NCBI GenBank assembly: GCA_027592155.1
Contig: JAQCKY010000047.1
Span: 1 to 9,477, forward strand
DNA length: 9,477 nucleotides
Source: Pseudomonadota bacterium
GTDB lineage: Bacteria; Pseudomonadota; Alphaproteobacteria; Rhodospirillales; UBA2165
Direction of reading: 5' to 3'
Positions 1 to 7,374 of this stretch are shown piece after piece. Each line of letters begins with the position of its first letter. Position 1 is the stretch's first letter. The notes under the pieces were generated by a model. That model saw only the letters and a list, made by a program, of their open reading frames with translations, was not told the DNA's origin and ran no database searches. The position numbers and the translations under genes are program-made.

Positions 1-222
1 GAGGTTGTTCTCGATCTGGATTATGCCGAGGACAGCAATGCCGCGGCCGACGCCAATTTTGTCATCATGGATAAAGGCGGTCTCGTCGAAGTCCAAGCGA
101 CTGCCGAGGACCGGGCATTTTCAGAGGAACAGTTCGCCGCAATGCTGGGGTTCGCCCGCAAAGGTATCGGCGAGTTGGTTGCCGCTCAGCGCCAAGCGCT
201 TGGTCTGGAATCCGGCGGATGA
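1..222 (+). CDS. rph: Ribonuclease PH, C-terminal part (5' end outside window)
   Basis: The frame open from base 1 encodes 73 residues and ends at TGA 220-222. It begins EVVLDLDYAEDSNAAADANF, which matches the conserved C-terminal part of RNase PH, where an L-D-Y-x-E-D-S segment carries the acidic residues of the phosphorolytic site. An FVIMDKGGLVEVQATAE strand segment and a C-terminal helix follow. RNase PH is a phosphate-dependent 3'-5' exoribonuclease that trims tRNA 3' ends in the cytoplasm. The 5' two thirds of the gene lie outside the window. Its stop overlaps the rdgB start (ATGA), so the two genes are probably translationally coupled, a common arrangement in alphaproteobacteria. The identification is firm despite the truncation. 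Confidence 0.93.
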   Translation, partial: EVVLDLDYAEDSNAAADANFVIMDKGGLVEVQATAEDRAFSEEQFAAMLGFARKGIGELVAAQRQALGLESGG

Positions 223-818
223 GCCACAGACTTACCGGCAAGCAGCTGGTAATTGCCAGCCACAACGAAGGCAAGGTTGTCGAGATCAGAGACCTTCTGG
301 GGCCTTACGGTGTGGATGTTATTTCCGCCGCCGAGCTGAATTTGCCCGAACCGGAAGAAACCGGAGAAACCTTTGCGGCCAACGCCGCCCTCAAGGCGAA
401 AGCGGCCTGCCTCGCTTCCGGCCAGCCGTCCCTATCGGATGATTCCGGCCTCGTCGTGCCCGCATTGGACGGCGCCCCCGGTGTCCGGTCGGCACGTTGG
501 GCCGGGCCCAACCGCGATTTCAATGCCGCAATGCGCAGGGTCGAAGACAGCCTCAAGGGTAAAGCCGACCGCAGCGCCCGGTTCGTCTGCGTGCTGGCTC
601 TCGCCTGGCCCGAAGGCAATTGCGATCTCTATAAGGGCGTGGTCGAAGGGGAATTGGTCTGGCCGCAACGCGGTAAACGCGGGTTCGGCTACGACGCTGT
701 ATTCTTGCCCGACGGCTATTCGGAAACATTCGGAGAAATGGATCCCAACATTAAACATGGGATCAGCCACCGGGCCGATGCATTCCGCAAACTTGTCGCC
801 GAACATTTTCCGGCCTAA
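219..818 (+). CDS. rdgB: Non-canonical purine NTP pyrophosphatase (dITP/XTP), RdgB/HAM1 family
   Basis: This 199-residue cytoplasmic enzyme hydrolyses dITP, ITP and XTP to the monophosphate and pyrophosphate, keeping deaminated purines out of DNA and RNA. Family motifs appear in order: SHNEGK (residues 14-19) for nucleotide binding, ETGETFxxNA (47-56), SDDSGL (73-78) with the expected catalytic Asp75, PG and S-A-R near 87-93, GFGYDAVF (155-162), and the C-terminal SHRADAF (183-189) that reads the purine base. The length matches the family (about 200). The start at 219 gives an ATGA overlap with rph. The upstream bases offer only a weak GGAA/GGCGG ribosome site, which fits translation coupled to rph. 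hemW follows 22 bases downstream in the same direction, so the three genes probably form one housekeeping operon. Confidence 0.96.
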   Translation: MSHRLTGKQLVIASHNEGKVVEIRDLLGPYGVDVISAAELNLPEPEETGETFAANAALKAKAACLASGQPSLSDDSGLVVPALDGAPGVRSARWAGPNRDFNAAMRRVEDSLKGKADRSARFVCVLALAWPEGNCDLYKGVVEGELVWPQRGKRGFGYDAVFLPDGYSETFGEMDPNIKHGISHRADAFRKLVAEHFPA

Positions 819-840
819 CGACGTAAAGTGAGCAGCCGCA

Positions 841-1971
841 ATGTTCGGCATTTACCTCCACTGGCCGTTTTGCGAATCAAAATGTCCCTATTGCGACTTC
901 AACAGCCACGTCGCAGCAGAGATTGATGTCGCCGCTTGGCGTAAAGCCTATTTTAGCGAAATCGGACGGTTCGCGTCGTTAAATCCGGGCCGCGAGGTCA
1001 CCAGTATTTTCTTTGGCGGCGGCACCCCGTCTCTTATGCCACCCTCTCTCATCGCCGACCTCATCGATGAAATCGGCAATCATTGGTCCCTGGACAAGGA
1101 CGTGGAAATCACCGCCGAGGCGAATCCCGGCAGCTCTGAAGCCGCGCTCTTTGAAGACTTCAAGCTGGCCGGCGTCAACCGGCTGTCGATCGGCATGCAA
1201 TCACTGAATGACGACGCCCTCAAATTTTTGGGCCGCCGCCATAGCGCGGCCGAAGGACGTGCCGCCATCGAGGCCGCCCGGCGCGTCATGCCGCGATATT
1301 CTCTCGATCTGATCTATGCCCGGCCCGGCCAATCGGCCAAGGACTGGGAATTGGAATTGACCGATGCCCTCGGTCTCGCCGGAGATCATATCTCGGCATA
1401 TCAGCTCACCATCGAACCAGGCACCGACTTCCACCGCCAGCGGATCCCGGCAGCCGACGAGGACATCGGCGCCGATCTATTCGATGTAACGCAACGCATG
1501 CTCGAAGACGCCGGTCTTCCAGCTTACGAAATTTCCAATCACGCCCGACCTGGCGCGGAATGCCGGCATAATCTGGTTTATTGGCAGGGCTACGACTATG
1601 TCGGATTGGGTCCCGGTGCCCATGGGCGCCTCACCAATGACGGTATCACCCGTCGTATCCAAGAGATTCGCGACCCGGCCCGATGGATGAACGCCGTTGA
1701 AACCAAAGGAACCGGCACCCAAAAAAGCGAGCGTCTCGACGCCGGCGAGCGGCGTGACGAACTGCTTCTGATGGGCCTTCGTCTTACGGACGGTGTTGAG
1801 AACGACCGGTTCAAATCGGTTAGCGGTGAGACCTTGGAAGACGCGCTCGACCCGGACGCCGTGAAGCTTCTGTCCGACGGTGGGTTCCTGACCTTTGACG
1901 GTCAGCGACTTGCCGCGACCCCAGAAGGGCTTCGCCGCCTTAACGCGGTTCTAAGCCGTCTGCTGACCTAG
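841..1971 (+). CDS. hemW: Radical SAM heme chaperone HemW (formerly HemN-like)
   Basis: This 376-residue radical SAM protein has the cluster motif Cys11-x3-Cys15-x2-Cys18 followed by Asp-Phe. The fourth cysteine typical of true coproporphyrinogen dehydrogenase HemN (CX3CX2CXC) is absent, which points to HemW. The SAM-contact strand FFGGGTPS is at 57-64, and a TAEANPG segment at 91-97 is typical. The HNLVYWQGYDYVGLGPGAHG stretch (243-262) contains the HNxxYW signature of HemW. HemW is known as a heme-binding protein proposed to deliver heme to respiratory enzymes, not a heme-biosynthesis oxidase. An in-frame TGA at 829-831 makes the ATG at 841 the only plausible start. The ribosome site before it is weak (AAAGTGAG). 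Its stop shares the CTAG palindrome with the convergent lipoprotein gene, leaving no room for a dedicated terminator. Confidence 0.94.
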   Translation: MFGIYLHWPFCESKCPYCDFNSHVAAEIDVAAWRKAYFSEIGRFASLNPGREVTSIFFGGGTPSLMPPSLIADLIDEIGNHWSLDKDVEITAEANPGSSEAALFEDFKLAGVNRLSIGMQSLNDDALKFLGRRHSAAEGRAAIEAARRVMPRYSLDLIYARPGQSAKDWELELTDALGLAGDHISAYQLTIEPGTDFHRQRIPAADEDIGADLFDVTQRMLEDAGLPAYEISNHARPGAECRHNLVYWQGYDYVGLGPGAHGRLTNDGITRRIQEIRDPARWMNAVETKGTGTQKSERLDAGERRDELLLMGLRLTDGVENDRFKSVSGETLEDALDPDAVKLLSDGGFLTFDGQRLAATPEGLRRLNAVLSRLLT

Positions 1972-3443
1972 TTGAGATTACTGGAGAAGCTGGCCGGGGA
2001 TTTGCTGATGACTCGGGTCTCCCGCTCAAAGATCTGCCGCACGGTCAGGCCGCGTTCCGCCGTGCCCTCGGGCCGGAACCGGAAGATGCCGTCCCGGCCG
2101 ATAAACCCCTGCGGCACGATCAGGCGGTCTGGGCTGACGCGAGCACCGGCTTGTGTAAGCACGGCCGCCAACGCGGTGGCATCATAGGAGAGGGTCGCGA
2201 GACGAGTCGGTTTCGCGCCATAAACCTCGCTATATTGCTGTTCAAAATCTTTCCGGAATTCCGGGGCCGGTGCGGCAAACCAGCCGCCCACCATCCCGGG
2301 CTCTGCGCCGATCCCCGGAACGTCCCACTGGCCGGTGCCGAGAATTCGAACCCGCTTAGGATCGATGTCGTAATAGGGCAGCAAGGCCGCGATCGATTGC
2401 AGGTTTTTTCCGCCATCCGCGATCAACAATCCATCGAAGGAGAGATCCCCAACGGTCTGCAGTTGCTCGAGCCGGGCAAGAGCTTGGCGGGCAATATCAT
2501 CGTCACGCGCTTCGAGTTCGGCCTTTTGGGCAAGCAAGGCCTGGCGCCGGGACTCATAATTGCTCAACCGCTTGATGATGGGATCAAAATCTTGTGTGTT
2601 CGGCTGATAGAGCTCGACTTGGGTGACCACACCGCCTGCACTTTCGGCGGCCTGGTGCATGCTTTCGATGACCCGGCGGCCATATTCATTATCCGGCGCC
2701 AGTGCCGCAAAACGGGATACACCCTTTGCCCGGGCAAAGCTGACAACGCGGGTAATCTCCTCACTCGGCAGGAATCCCATGGCGAAGATGCCGTCTCCCG
2801 CCACTGACCGGTCATTGGAAAACGCGACGACCACCACGCCCGCCGCCTGCGCCGCTGGGGTCACGGCACGCACCGACGACGACAACAGCGGCCCAAGGAT
2901 CAAGGACGCCCCATCGCCGATGGCCAGCGCCGCTGCGTCGGCCGCGCCGTCGGGCGTCCCTTTGGTGTCATGGGGCAGCAGCTCAAATTTCTTATCCGCG
3001 AAATGAAATACAGCGAGTTGCGCCGCGTTCAGCATGGATTGACCAAGGTTCGCCGCCGGTCCGCTAAGCGGCAAAAGGATTGCGACACGGGGAACATCGG
3101 GGTTCATCGGCGGCGGCGGGGGTGCGACAAAGCGGTCTTCCGATTGAGCGCCACCTGGTGATTGCCCAGGATCCACATTGAATTGCGGCAATGCCGCCAG
3201 ACGATCCATCTCGGGATCAGTCTGGGGCCGGCCGGCGACATCCGGTGTCGCCGTCGCAGGATGCTGAGGCTGTGCGACCAGTGGCGGCAATGTCTGCGAT
3301 TGCGGCAACACCGGTTTCGGTGATTGTATCCGCGGTGGTACCTGCGACAATTGCTGATTGGCGCAAGCACCAAGCACAAACAAGCCGGCAAACAACCATG
3401 CCGGTGCGGTGAGCTTCGAGAACGACTTTATTTTACCAGCCAC
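1968..3443 (-). CDS. LpoA/YraM-like outer-membrane lipoprotein (penicillin-binding protein activator family)
   Basis: From a GTG start this is a 491-residue lipoprotein. A short basic N-terminus and hydrophobic segment (about 13-26) lead to a lipobox L-G-A-C with acceptor Cys27 (next residue Ala, consistent with outer-membrane sorting). A Pro/Gln-rich linker runs from about 28 to 115. A type-I periplasmic-binding fold begins at PRVAILLPLSGPAANLG (118-134) and runs to about 480, with a charged helical insert near 296-328. This resembles the C-terminal domain of LpoA/YraM, which activates penicillin-binding protein PBP1A in E. coli. The TPR-like N-terminal domain of enterobacterial LpoA is absent, so activation of a PBP here is inferred. 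The GTG at 3443 is preferred because AGAGG lies seven bases upstream and the signal peptide then starts normally. An upstream in-frame start at 3542 would overlap rsmI and add 33 non-signal residues. Confidence 0.82.
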   Translation of the reverse strand: MAGKIKSFSKLTAPAWLFAGLFVLGACANQQLSQVPPRIQSPKPVLPQSQTLPPLVAQPQHPATATPDVAGRPQTDPEMDRLAALPQFNVDPGQSPGGAQSEDRFVAPPPPPMNPDVPRVAILLPLSGPAANLGQSMLNAAQLAVFHFADKKFELLPHDTKGTPDGAADAAALAIGDGASLILGPLLSSSVRAVTPAAQAAGVVVVAFSNDRSVAGDGIFAMGFLPSEEITRVVSFARAKGVSRFAALAPDNEYGRRVIESMHQAAESAGGVVTQVELYQPNTQDFDPIIKRLSNYESRRQALLAQKAELEARDDDIARQALARLEQLQTVGDLSFDGLLIADGGKNLQSIAALLPYYDIDPKRVRILGTGQWDVPGIGAEPGMVGGWFAAPAPEFRKDFEQQYSEVYGAKPTRLATLSYDATALAAVLTQAGARVSPDRLIVPQGFIGRDGIFRFRPEGTAERGLTVRQIFERETRVISKSPASFSSNLN

Positions 3444-3498
3444 AAAAAAACCTCTATTGGCCGCATTATCTTCATGAACCACCGTTAACAGCAGAGCC
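3444..3498. promoter_or_regulatory. Divergent intergenic region between the LpoA-like gene and rsmI
   Basis: These 55 bases separate the two divergent start codons and must contain or overlap both promoters. On the minus strand a GATAAT hexamer (near 3468-3473) could be a -10 box for the lipoprotein gene, but no convincing -35 box accompanies it. I see no clear promoter for rsmI. The call rests mainly on gene orientation. Confidence 0.35.
3451..3455 (-). promoter_or_regulatory. Ribosome binding site deciding the GTG start of the LpoA-like gene
   Basis: On the minus strand the sequence reads AGAGG, then seven T residues, then GTG (3443-3441). Spacing and match are good. The resulting N-terminus is a textbook lipoprotein signal, whereas the longer in-frame alternatives at 3542 and 3500 place it in mid-protein. 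Confidence 0.65.
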
Positions 3499-4392
3499 AT
3501 GGAAACTAGCCGCGACACCAATCCAAGTAAAGTAGGGGACATCCCCTTATCACCGGGTCTTTACCTGGTTGCGACGCCGATCGGCAACGCCGCGGATATC
3601 GGGCTCCGGGCAATTTCCGTTTTAGGCGAGGTCGATCTCATTGCCTGTGAAGACACCAGAAATACGGCAAAATTATTGTCGATCCACGGCATTGCCGGAT
3701 CGCTTTTCCCCTACCACGACCATAACGGCCCCCAAGCGCGGCCCCGGTTGCTGGAAATCTTATCCTCCGGAGGCAGCGTCGCACTTGTCTCAGACGCCGG
3801 TACACCGGCGATTTCCGACCCCGGTTACAAACTGGTCCGGGCTTGCATCGATGAAAATATTCCTGTTACCGCGGTCCCCGGCGCCTCTTCCTCCCTCACC
3901 GCATTAATTATCTCAGGCTTGCCGACCGACCGGTTTTATTTTGCCGGCTTTCTTCCCAACCGCCGATCCGGACGGCGGCATGAACTGGAAAACATTAAGC
4001 ATGTACCGGGAAGCTTGATCATCCAGGAATCGGCGAGGCGTCTCGCGGAGTCCCTCTCCGACATGGCGACAGTCCTGGGAGACCGTCCCGCCGCCGTTAC
4101 CCGCGAACTCACCAAACGGTTCGAGGAAGTCCGGCGCGGCAGCCTTTGCGAATTGGCGGCGCACTATGCGGAAGCCGGCCCCCCCAAAGGCGAGGTCGTC
4201 GTCGTGGTTGGCGGGCCCGAGGCAACCGGTCCCATCGAGCTGGCGTCGTTGGACGATGACATTATCGAACGGCTGAAGACAGTGAGCGCCCGGGACGTCG
4301 CCCGGAACATCGCCGAAGAAACCGGTATGCCGCGCCGCAAAATCTACAATCATATTCAAGCCGTGGTGAAGAGACGTGACCGCTCAGGCTGA
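3499..4392 (+). CDS. rsmI: 16S rRNA (cytidine1402-2'-O)-methyltransferase RsmI
   Basis: This 297-residue SAM-dependent methyltransferase of the tetrapyrrole-methylase fold makes the 2'-O-methyl group on C1402 in the 16S rRNA decoding centre. Family signatures in order are LYLVATPIGNAADIGLRA (21-38), LIACEDTRNTAKLL (47-60), ALVSDAGTPAISDPGYKLV (95-113), VPGASSSLTALIISGLPTD (126-144), the TRELTKRFEEVRRG block (201-214) and PKGEVVVVVGG (229-239). A C-terminal helical tail (about 262-290) resembles the small helix-turn-helix extension of RsmI. Where many homologues have a Tyr before E-S (FYES), this one has Gln (IIQESARRL, 174-182), a minor variation. The ATG start has only a weak ribosome site. 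The gene is divergent from the LpoA-like gene and its stop overlaps the beginning of the yraN region, so rsmI, yraN and the genes after them are probably co-transcribed. Confidence 0.96.
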   Translation: METSRDTNPSKVGDIPLSPGLYLVATPIGNAADIGLRAISVLGEVDLIACEDTRNTAKLLSIHGIAGSLFPYHDHNGPQARPRLLEILSSGGSVALVSDAGTPAISDPGYKLVRACIDENIPVTAVPGASSSLTALIISGLPTDRFYFAGFLPNRRSGRRHELENIKHVPGSLIIQESARRLAESLSDMATVLGDRPAAVTRELTKRFEEVRRGSLCELAAHYAEAGPPKGEVVVVVGGPEATGPIELASLDDDIIERLKTVSARDVARNIAEETGMPRRKIYNHIQAVVKRRDRSG

Positions 4393-4766
4393 GCCCGCCA
4401 CAACGCCATCCGAGCGGCAGCGCGCCTGGCCGGCTTGGCTGGGCAGCGGAAACCGCCACCGCCTGGACGTTACGCCTCAAGGGCTACCGGATTATTCGCC
4501 GCCGCCATAAAAGCCCCGTCGGTGAGATTGACCTCATCGCCCGGCGCGGCAAATTACTGATCTTTATCGAGGTCAAGGCGAGGGCAACTTACGAAGCCGC
4601 TGCCCACTCGGTGACGCGCCGTCAGCGAAACCGAATCGAACGTGCCGCCGCCCTGTTTCTGTCATCTCAATCGGCGTATGCTGGCTTTGACATCCGCTTC
4701 GATGTCGTGCTCATTACGCGGGGACGGTTGCCGATTCACATCAAGGACGCCTGGCGACCAAACTAG
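4376..4766 (+). CDS. yraN: YraN/UPF0102 family protein with apparent N-terminal frameshift
   Basis: The frame ending at TAG 4764-4766 encodes a UPF0102 domain: WTLRLKGYRIIRRR, then P-V-G-E-I-D-L-I-A, then LLIFIEVKAR, and near the end DIRFDVVLI and IHIKDAW. The GEID...ExK arrangement is that of restriction-endonuclease-like (PD-(D/E)xK) folds; the cellular role is poorly defined. This frame has no ATG, GTG or TTG start before the domain, only CTG at 4389, which overlaps the rsmI stop and lacks a ribosome site. In the adjacent frame, GTG 4376 follows AAGAG and encodes MTAQAEPATTPSERQRAW. If one base is removed near 4427-4433, this joins to RLGWAAETATAW and gives about 129 residues with the N-terminal layout I recall for the family. 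So either the locus carries a one-base insertion (mutation or sequence error) or translation starts at CTG (125 residues). The next gene follows 44 bases later. Confidence 0.82.
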
Positions 4767-4810
4767 GGGGGAAAACCATCAACTCACTCGATTCCAAGGT
4801 ATCTCATATC

Positions 4811-5431
4811 ATGATGAAATTTTCCAAATATGCTCTCGATTTCAAACGCCCTGCAATCATCGCGGCGCTGTTTCTGGGTCTTGCCGCCTGTACCCCCGTC
4901 GGTGTTGTTGTCGGCGCCGGTGCCACCGTGGGCGTCGCTGCCGTCCAGGAACGGGGGATCAAGGGAGGGGCATCGGATCTAAAGATTCAAGCCGCTGTAC
5001 TCGACCAATTTATTAAGAACGACCTTAAGCTGACCAGCACGATCGGAACCGAGGTTTATGACGGCCGGGTGCTGCTCACCGGCTCCACAACAAACGTCAA
5101 ACTCGCCGACCAAGCGGTAAAACTGGCCTGGAAGGTCGAGGGTGTAAAAGACGTCATCAACGAAATTCAAGTCGACCGGGACGGCGCGCTCGGAGATTAC
5201 GCTCAAGACTCCTGGATCACCGTTCAGTTGAAATCGACCCTCACCTTCGATAAGGATGTTCTCGCGGTCAATTACGCCATCAAAACCGTGAACGGCGTTG
5301 TCTATTTGATCGGCATTGCCCAGGACCAAAAGGAATTGGATCGGGTCATCGCCCAGGCTAACAAAATCAAGTTTGTTCGAAAGGTGGTCAGTCACGTCCG
5401 CATCAAAACACCGGAACCCGGAGCCTCATGA
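4811..5431 (+). CDS. BON-domain lipoprotein, DolP/YraP-like
   Basis: This 206-residue protein has a lipoprotein signal: charged N-terminus, hydrophobic segment 14-26 and lipobox L-A-A-C with Cys27 followed by Thr, so it is probably anchored in the outer membrane facing the periplasm. A small glycine/valine-rich stretch (30-45) resembles a slime-layer glycine motif. Two BON domains follow, about 55-122 (SDLKIQAAVLDQF ... GVKDVINEIQV) and 130-198 (SWITVQLKSTL ... VRKVVSHVRI), each with the usual R/N-G-x-V-x-L-x-G core (DGRVLLTG, NGVVYLIG). The closest known relative in layout is E. coli DolP (YraP), an anionic-phospholipid-binding protein supporting envelope integrity; the name here rests on architecture and on the neighbouring yra genes. 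Of two adjacent ATGs, 4811 was taken, with AAGG 11 bases upstream. The stop overlaps the gshB start (ATGA). Confidence 0.87.
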   Translation: MMKFSKYALDFKRPAIIAALFLGLAACTPVGVVVGAGATVGVAAVQERGIKGGASDLKIQAAVLDQFIKNDLKLTSTIGTEVYDGRVLLTGSTTNVKLADQAVKLAWKVEGVKDVINEIQVDRDGALGDYAQDSWITVQLKSTLTFDKDVLAVNYAIKTVNGVVYLIGIAQDQKELDRVIAQANKIKFVRKVVSHVRIKTPEPGAS

Positions 5432-6381
5432 GTAAAGTCGTCGCCATACAAATGGACCCGCTGGACGGCATCGATATCGATGCCGACAGCACCTTCGCAC
5501 TCGCACTCGAAGCGCAGAGCCGCGGCCACACACTGTACCACTTCCTGCCGCAGGACCTCGCACTCTATCACCAACGGGTCACGGCCCTGGCTCGGCCGTT
5601 GGCGGTCCGGCGGGAAAAAGGCAACCATTTCTCCTTAGGCACGGCCGAGACCATTGATCTGGCGCTGCTGGATGTGGTGTTGATGCGTCAGGATCCACCG
5701 TTCGATATGGCCTACATTACGGCAACCCACCTGCTCGAACATGTCCATCCCGATACGTTGGTGGTCAATGATCCGGCCCATGTCCGCAACGCGCCGGAAA
5801 AATTATTCGTCACCCATTTTCCGGAATTGATGCCGCCGACGTTGATCACTTCGGACCAAGGCCGGATCATGGAATTCCGAAACGAACACAAAGACATCAT
5901 CGTCAAACCGCTGTTTGGAAATGGCGGCGCCGGCGTCTTCCACATCCGTCCCGACGATGAAAACCTGAACGCGTTGCTGGAGATGTTCACCGGGATTTAC
6001 CGCGAACCGATCATCATCCAGAAGTACCTGCCCGCGGTCCGCGAAGGCGACAAGAGAATCATCCTGGTCGACGGCAAGGCGGTCGGCGGGGTCAACCGGG
6101 TCCCCATGGAAGGAGAGGCCCGCTCGAACCTTCATGTCGGCGGCTCCGCGCTCAAAACAGGCCTGACCAAACGCGAGCAGGAAATCTGCGATGCCATCGG
6201 CCCTGCCTTGAAAGAACGCGGCCTGATCTTCGTCGGCATCGACGTCATCGGCGACTACTTAACCGAGATCAATGTGACATCCCCCACCGGCATCCAGGAG
6301 ATCGATCGTTTCAACGGCATCTCCATCGAAGGCATGATCTGGGACGCGATCGAAAGTCGCCTCGACACCGTCGAGGAGTAA
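5428..6381 (+). CDS. gshB: Glutathione synthetase (ATP-grasp)
   Basis: This 317-residue cytoplasmic ligase joins gamma-glutamylcysteine and glycine with ATP to make glutathione. The prokaryotic N-terminal domain begins KVVAIQMDPLDGIDIDADST (3-22). MRQDPPFDMAYI (86-97) and VVNDPAHVRNAPEKLF (112-127) are characteristic. The ATP-grasp part shows IIVKPLFGNGGAGVF (157-171, Lys160 and the glycine loop), Arg210, RSNLHVGGSA (232-241), and the metal-binding region with Asp272, Glu280 and Asn282 (GIDVIG ... LTEINVTSPTGIQE). Length and motifs agree with E. coli GshB (316 residues). GGAG lies four bases before the ATG, and the ATGA overlap with the BON gene suggests translational coupling. A gene facing the other way ends six bases after its stop. 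Association of gshB with yraN and rsmI is common in alphaproteobacteria. Confidence 0.97.
   Translation: MSKVVAIQMDPLDGIDIDADSTFALALEAQSRGHTLYHFLPQDLALYHQRVTALARPLAVRREKGNHFSLGTAETIDLALLDVVLMRQDPPFDMAYITATHLLEHVHPDTLVVNDPAHVRNAPEKLFVTHFPELMPPTLITSDQGRIMEFRNEHKDIIVKPLFGNGGAGVFHIRPDDENLNALLEMFTGIYREPIIIQKYLPAVREGDKRIILVDGKAVGGVNRVPMEGEARSNLHVGGSALKTGLTKREQEICDAIGPALKERGLIFVGIDVIGDYLTEINVTSPTGIQEIDRFNGISIEGMIWDAIESRLDTVEE
6360..6376. terminator. Hairpin at the gshB 3' end, possible weak terminator
   Basis: CCTCGAC, loop ACC, GTCGAGG forms a perfect 7-bp stem at the convergent junction of gshB and the glycosyltransferase gene. It lies in the last gshB codons and 12 bases beyond the glycosyltransferase stop on the other strand. 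No run of T follows on either strand, so intrinsic termination is doubtful. The stem is certain, its role is not. Confidence 0.25.
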
Positions 6382-6387
6382 CCGCCT

Positions 6388-7374
6388 TTAAGTTCCAGGG
6401 TGCCGCCGGATCGACGCGATGGCCCCGGCAATCCGTTCATATTCCGGAGTACCTTGCACGTTGCATCGTTCGAACACCGCGACGTCTCCGGGCTCCCGCT
6501 CCGGCATTACGCCGGCCGAGCGCTCAACCAATGCGACCAATCCCTGATCGAGGATCAGGCCCGCCGTCTGTACATCGGCGGCATCCTCACCAAGGCCATC
6601 CAGAAGGCATCGCCGGAAATCCCGATAGGTCGCCGAGAAGTCGGGGGCCGCTAATATCAGCGGCCAATGTTTATAGGCCTTGGCGCCTTCAAATCCCTTG
6701 TGATGTTGTTCCGTATGAAACTGACGAATGCCATAAAGCTCGTCCATCGCCACCGCCTTCCCGCGCGCCGCGAGCAAAAGCGTCAAGGCATATTGATCGA
6801 ACCATCCTTGATCCAAATATTGATGAACCTTTTGAACCGCAAAGTGAAAATAGTCGCGCCGGGTAACGGCAAAGGCCAAATGGCAATAGCGCGCCATGCA
6901 GTCCCGTACGCGGGCCAACGAAAAATCGTCGCGGTAACTGTATCGGTCATGGGTCGCGAGGGAAAAACCGGTGCCCGCCGCCGCCCGTTCGACCACAACG
7001 AACCGCCCCTCCGCGGTTGCAACATCGGCATTGTCGTCCAACAGAGCGATTGCATCATCCCAGCGGTCGGTGAAATAAAAATCGTCATCGTGATGAAGCT
7101 GAACGTAGGTCGAGGAAAGTCTCTCCATCGCCTCGGCGATCTCCCGCCACGCATTTCCCGGTTTCGCCGGCCTGTGATGAATTACGGCGATCGAGGGATG
7201 AGCGCCGATCACTTGCCTATTGGCGGTGAAATTTGGCGTCTCAGACGCATCGACGCCGAGGATCTGTCCGGTAAAACCTTGGGCCTCGAGGAACTCAAAG
7301 GTCCGGGCCAAAAATGCCGGCCGGTCTTTGGTCGGCAGAATTAATGAAAACCGGTCGTGGGCATTACAGAGCAT
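6388..7374 (-). CDS. Small GT-A-type glycosyltransferase family protein
   Basis: This 328-residue protein without signal peptide or membrane segment starts with FSLILPTKDRPAFLARTFEF (9-28), the nucleotide-sugar binding strand of GT2-like transferases. A further strand (about 36-46) precedes the metal-binding acidic motif LHHDDDFY (93-100, DDD 96-98). The DDFY/FTDRW layout and the HLAFAVTRRDYF and LDQGWFDQYALTLL blocks resemble the family annotated as TIGR04440 glycosyltransferases, although I could not check this by search. The donor sugar and acceptor are unknown. Its ATG overlaps the stop of the upstream 2OG oxygenase (ATGA), with GAGG eight bases upstream inside that gene, so the two proteins are probably made together. 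The gene ends six bases from convergent gshB. No other sugar-pathway gene is in the window, so the assignment to surface polysaccharide or protein glycosylation is inference. Confidence 0.8.
   Translation of the reverse strand: MLCNAHDRFSLILPTKDRPAFLARTFEFLEAQGFTGQILGVDASETPNFTANRQVIGAHPSIAVIHHRPAKPGNAWREIAEAMERLSSTYVQLHHDDDFYFTDRWDDAIALLDDNADVATAEGRFVVVERAAAGTGFSLATHDRYSYRDDFSLARVRDCMARYCHLAFAVTRRDYFHFAVQKVHQYLDQGWFDQYALTLLLAARGKAVAMDELYGIRQFHTEQHHKGFEGAKAYKHWPLILAAPDFSATYRDFRRCLLDGLGEDAADVQTAGLILDQGLVALVERSAGVMPEREPGDVAVFERCNVQGTPEYERIAGAIASIRRHPGT

Noticed and set aside
2151..2807. A 218-codon plus-strand open frame within the LpoA-like gene
   Set aside because: It lies antisense to a protein with a clear signal peptide and domain; its translation shows no family motif and is explained by high GC content.
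3444..3542. A longer LpoA-like protein starting at 3542 or at ATG 3500, overlapping the rsmI start (both ATGs share a CCATGG palindrome)
   Set aside because: It would bury the lipoprotein signal inside the protein; GTG 3443 has a good ribosome site and gives a normal signal peptide.
4766..4810. A start for the BON lipoprotein at ATC 4778 behind the G6 run
   Set aside because: The G-rich stretch is well spaced, but ATC starts are very rare and ATG 4811 gives a normal lipoprotein signal directly.
6667..7344. A 225-codon plus-strand open frame opposite the glycosyltransferase
   Set aside because: The minus strand carries the DDD motif and the coupled start; the plus-strand translation is low-complexity and shows no domain.
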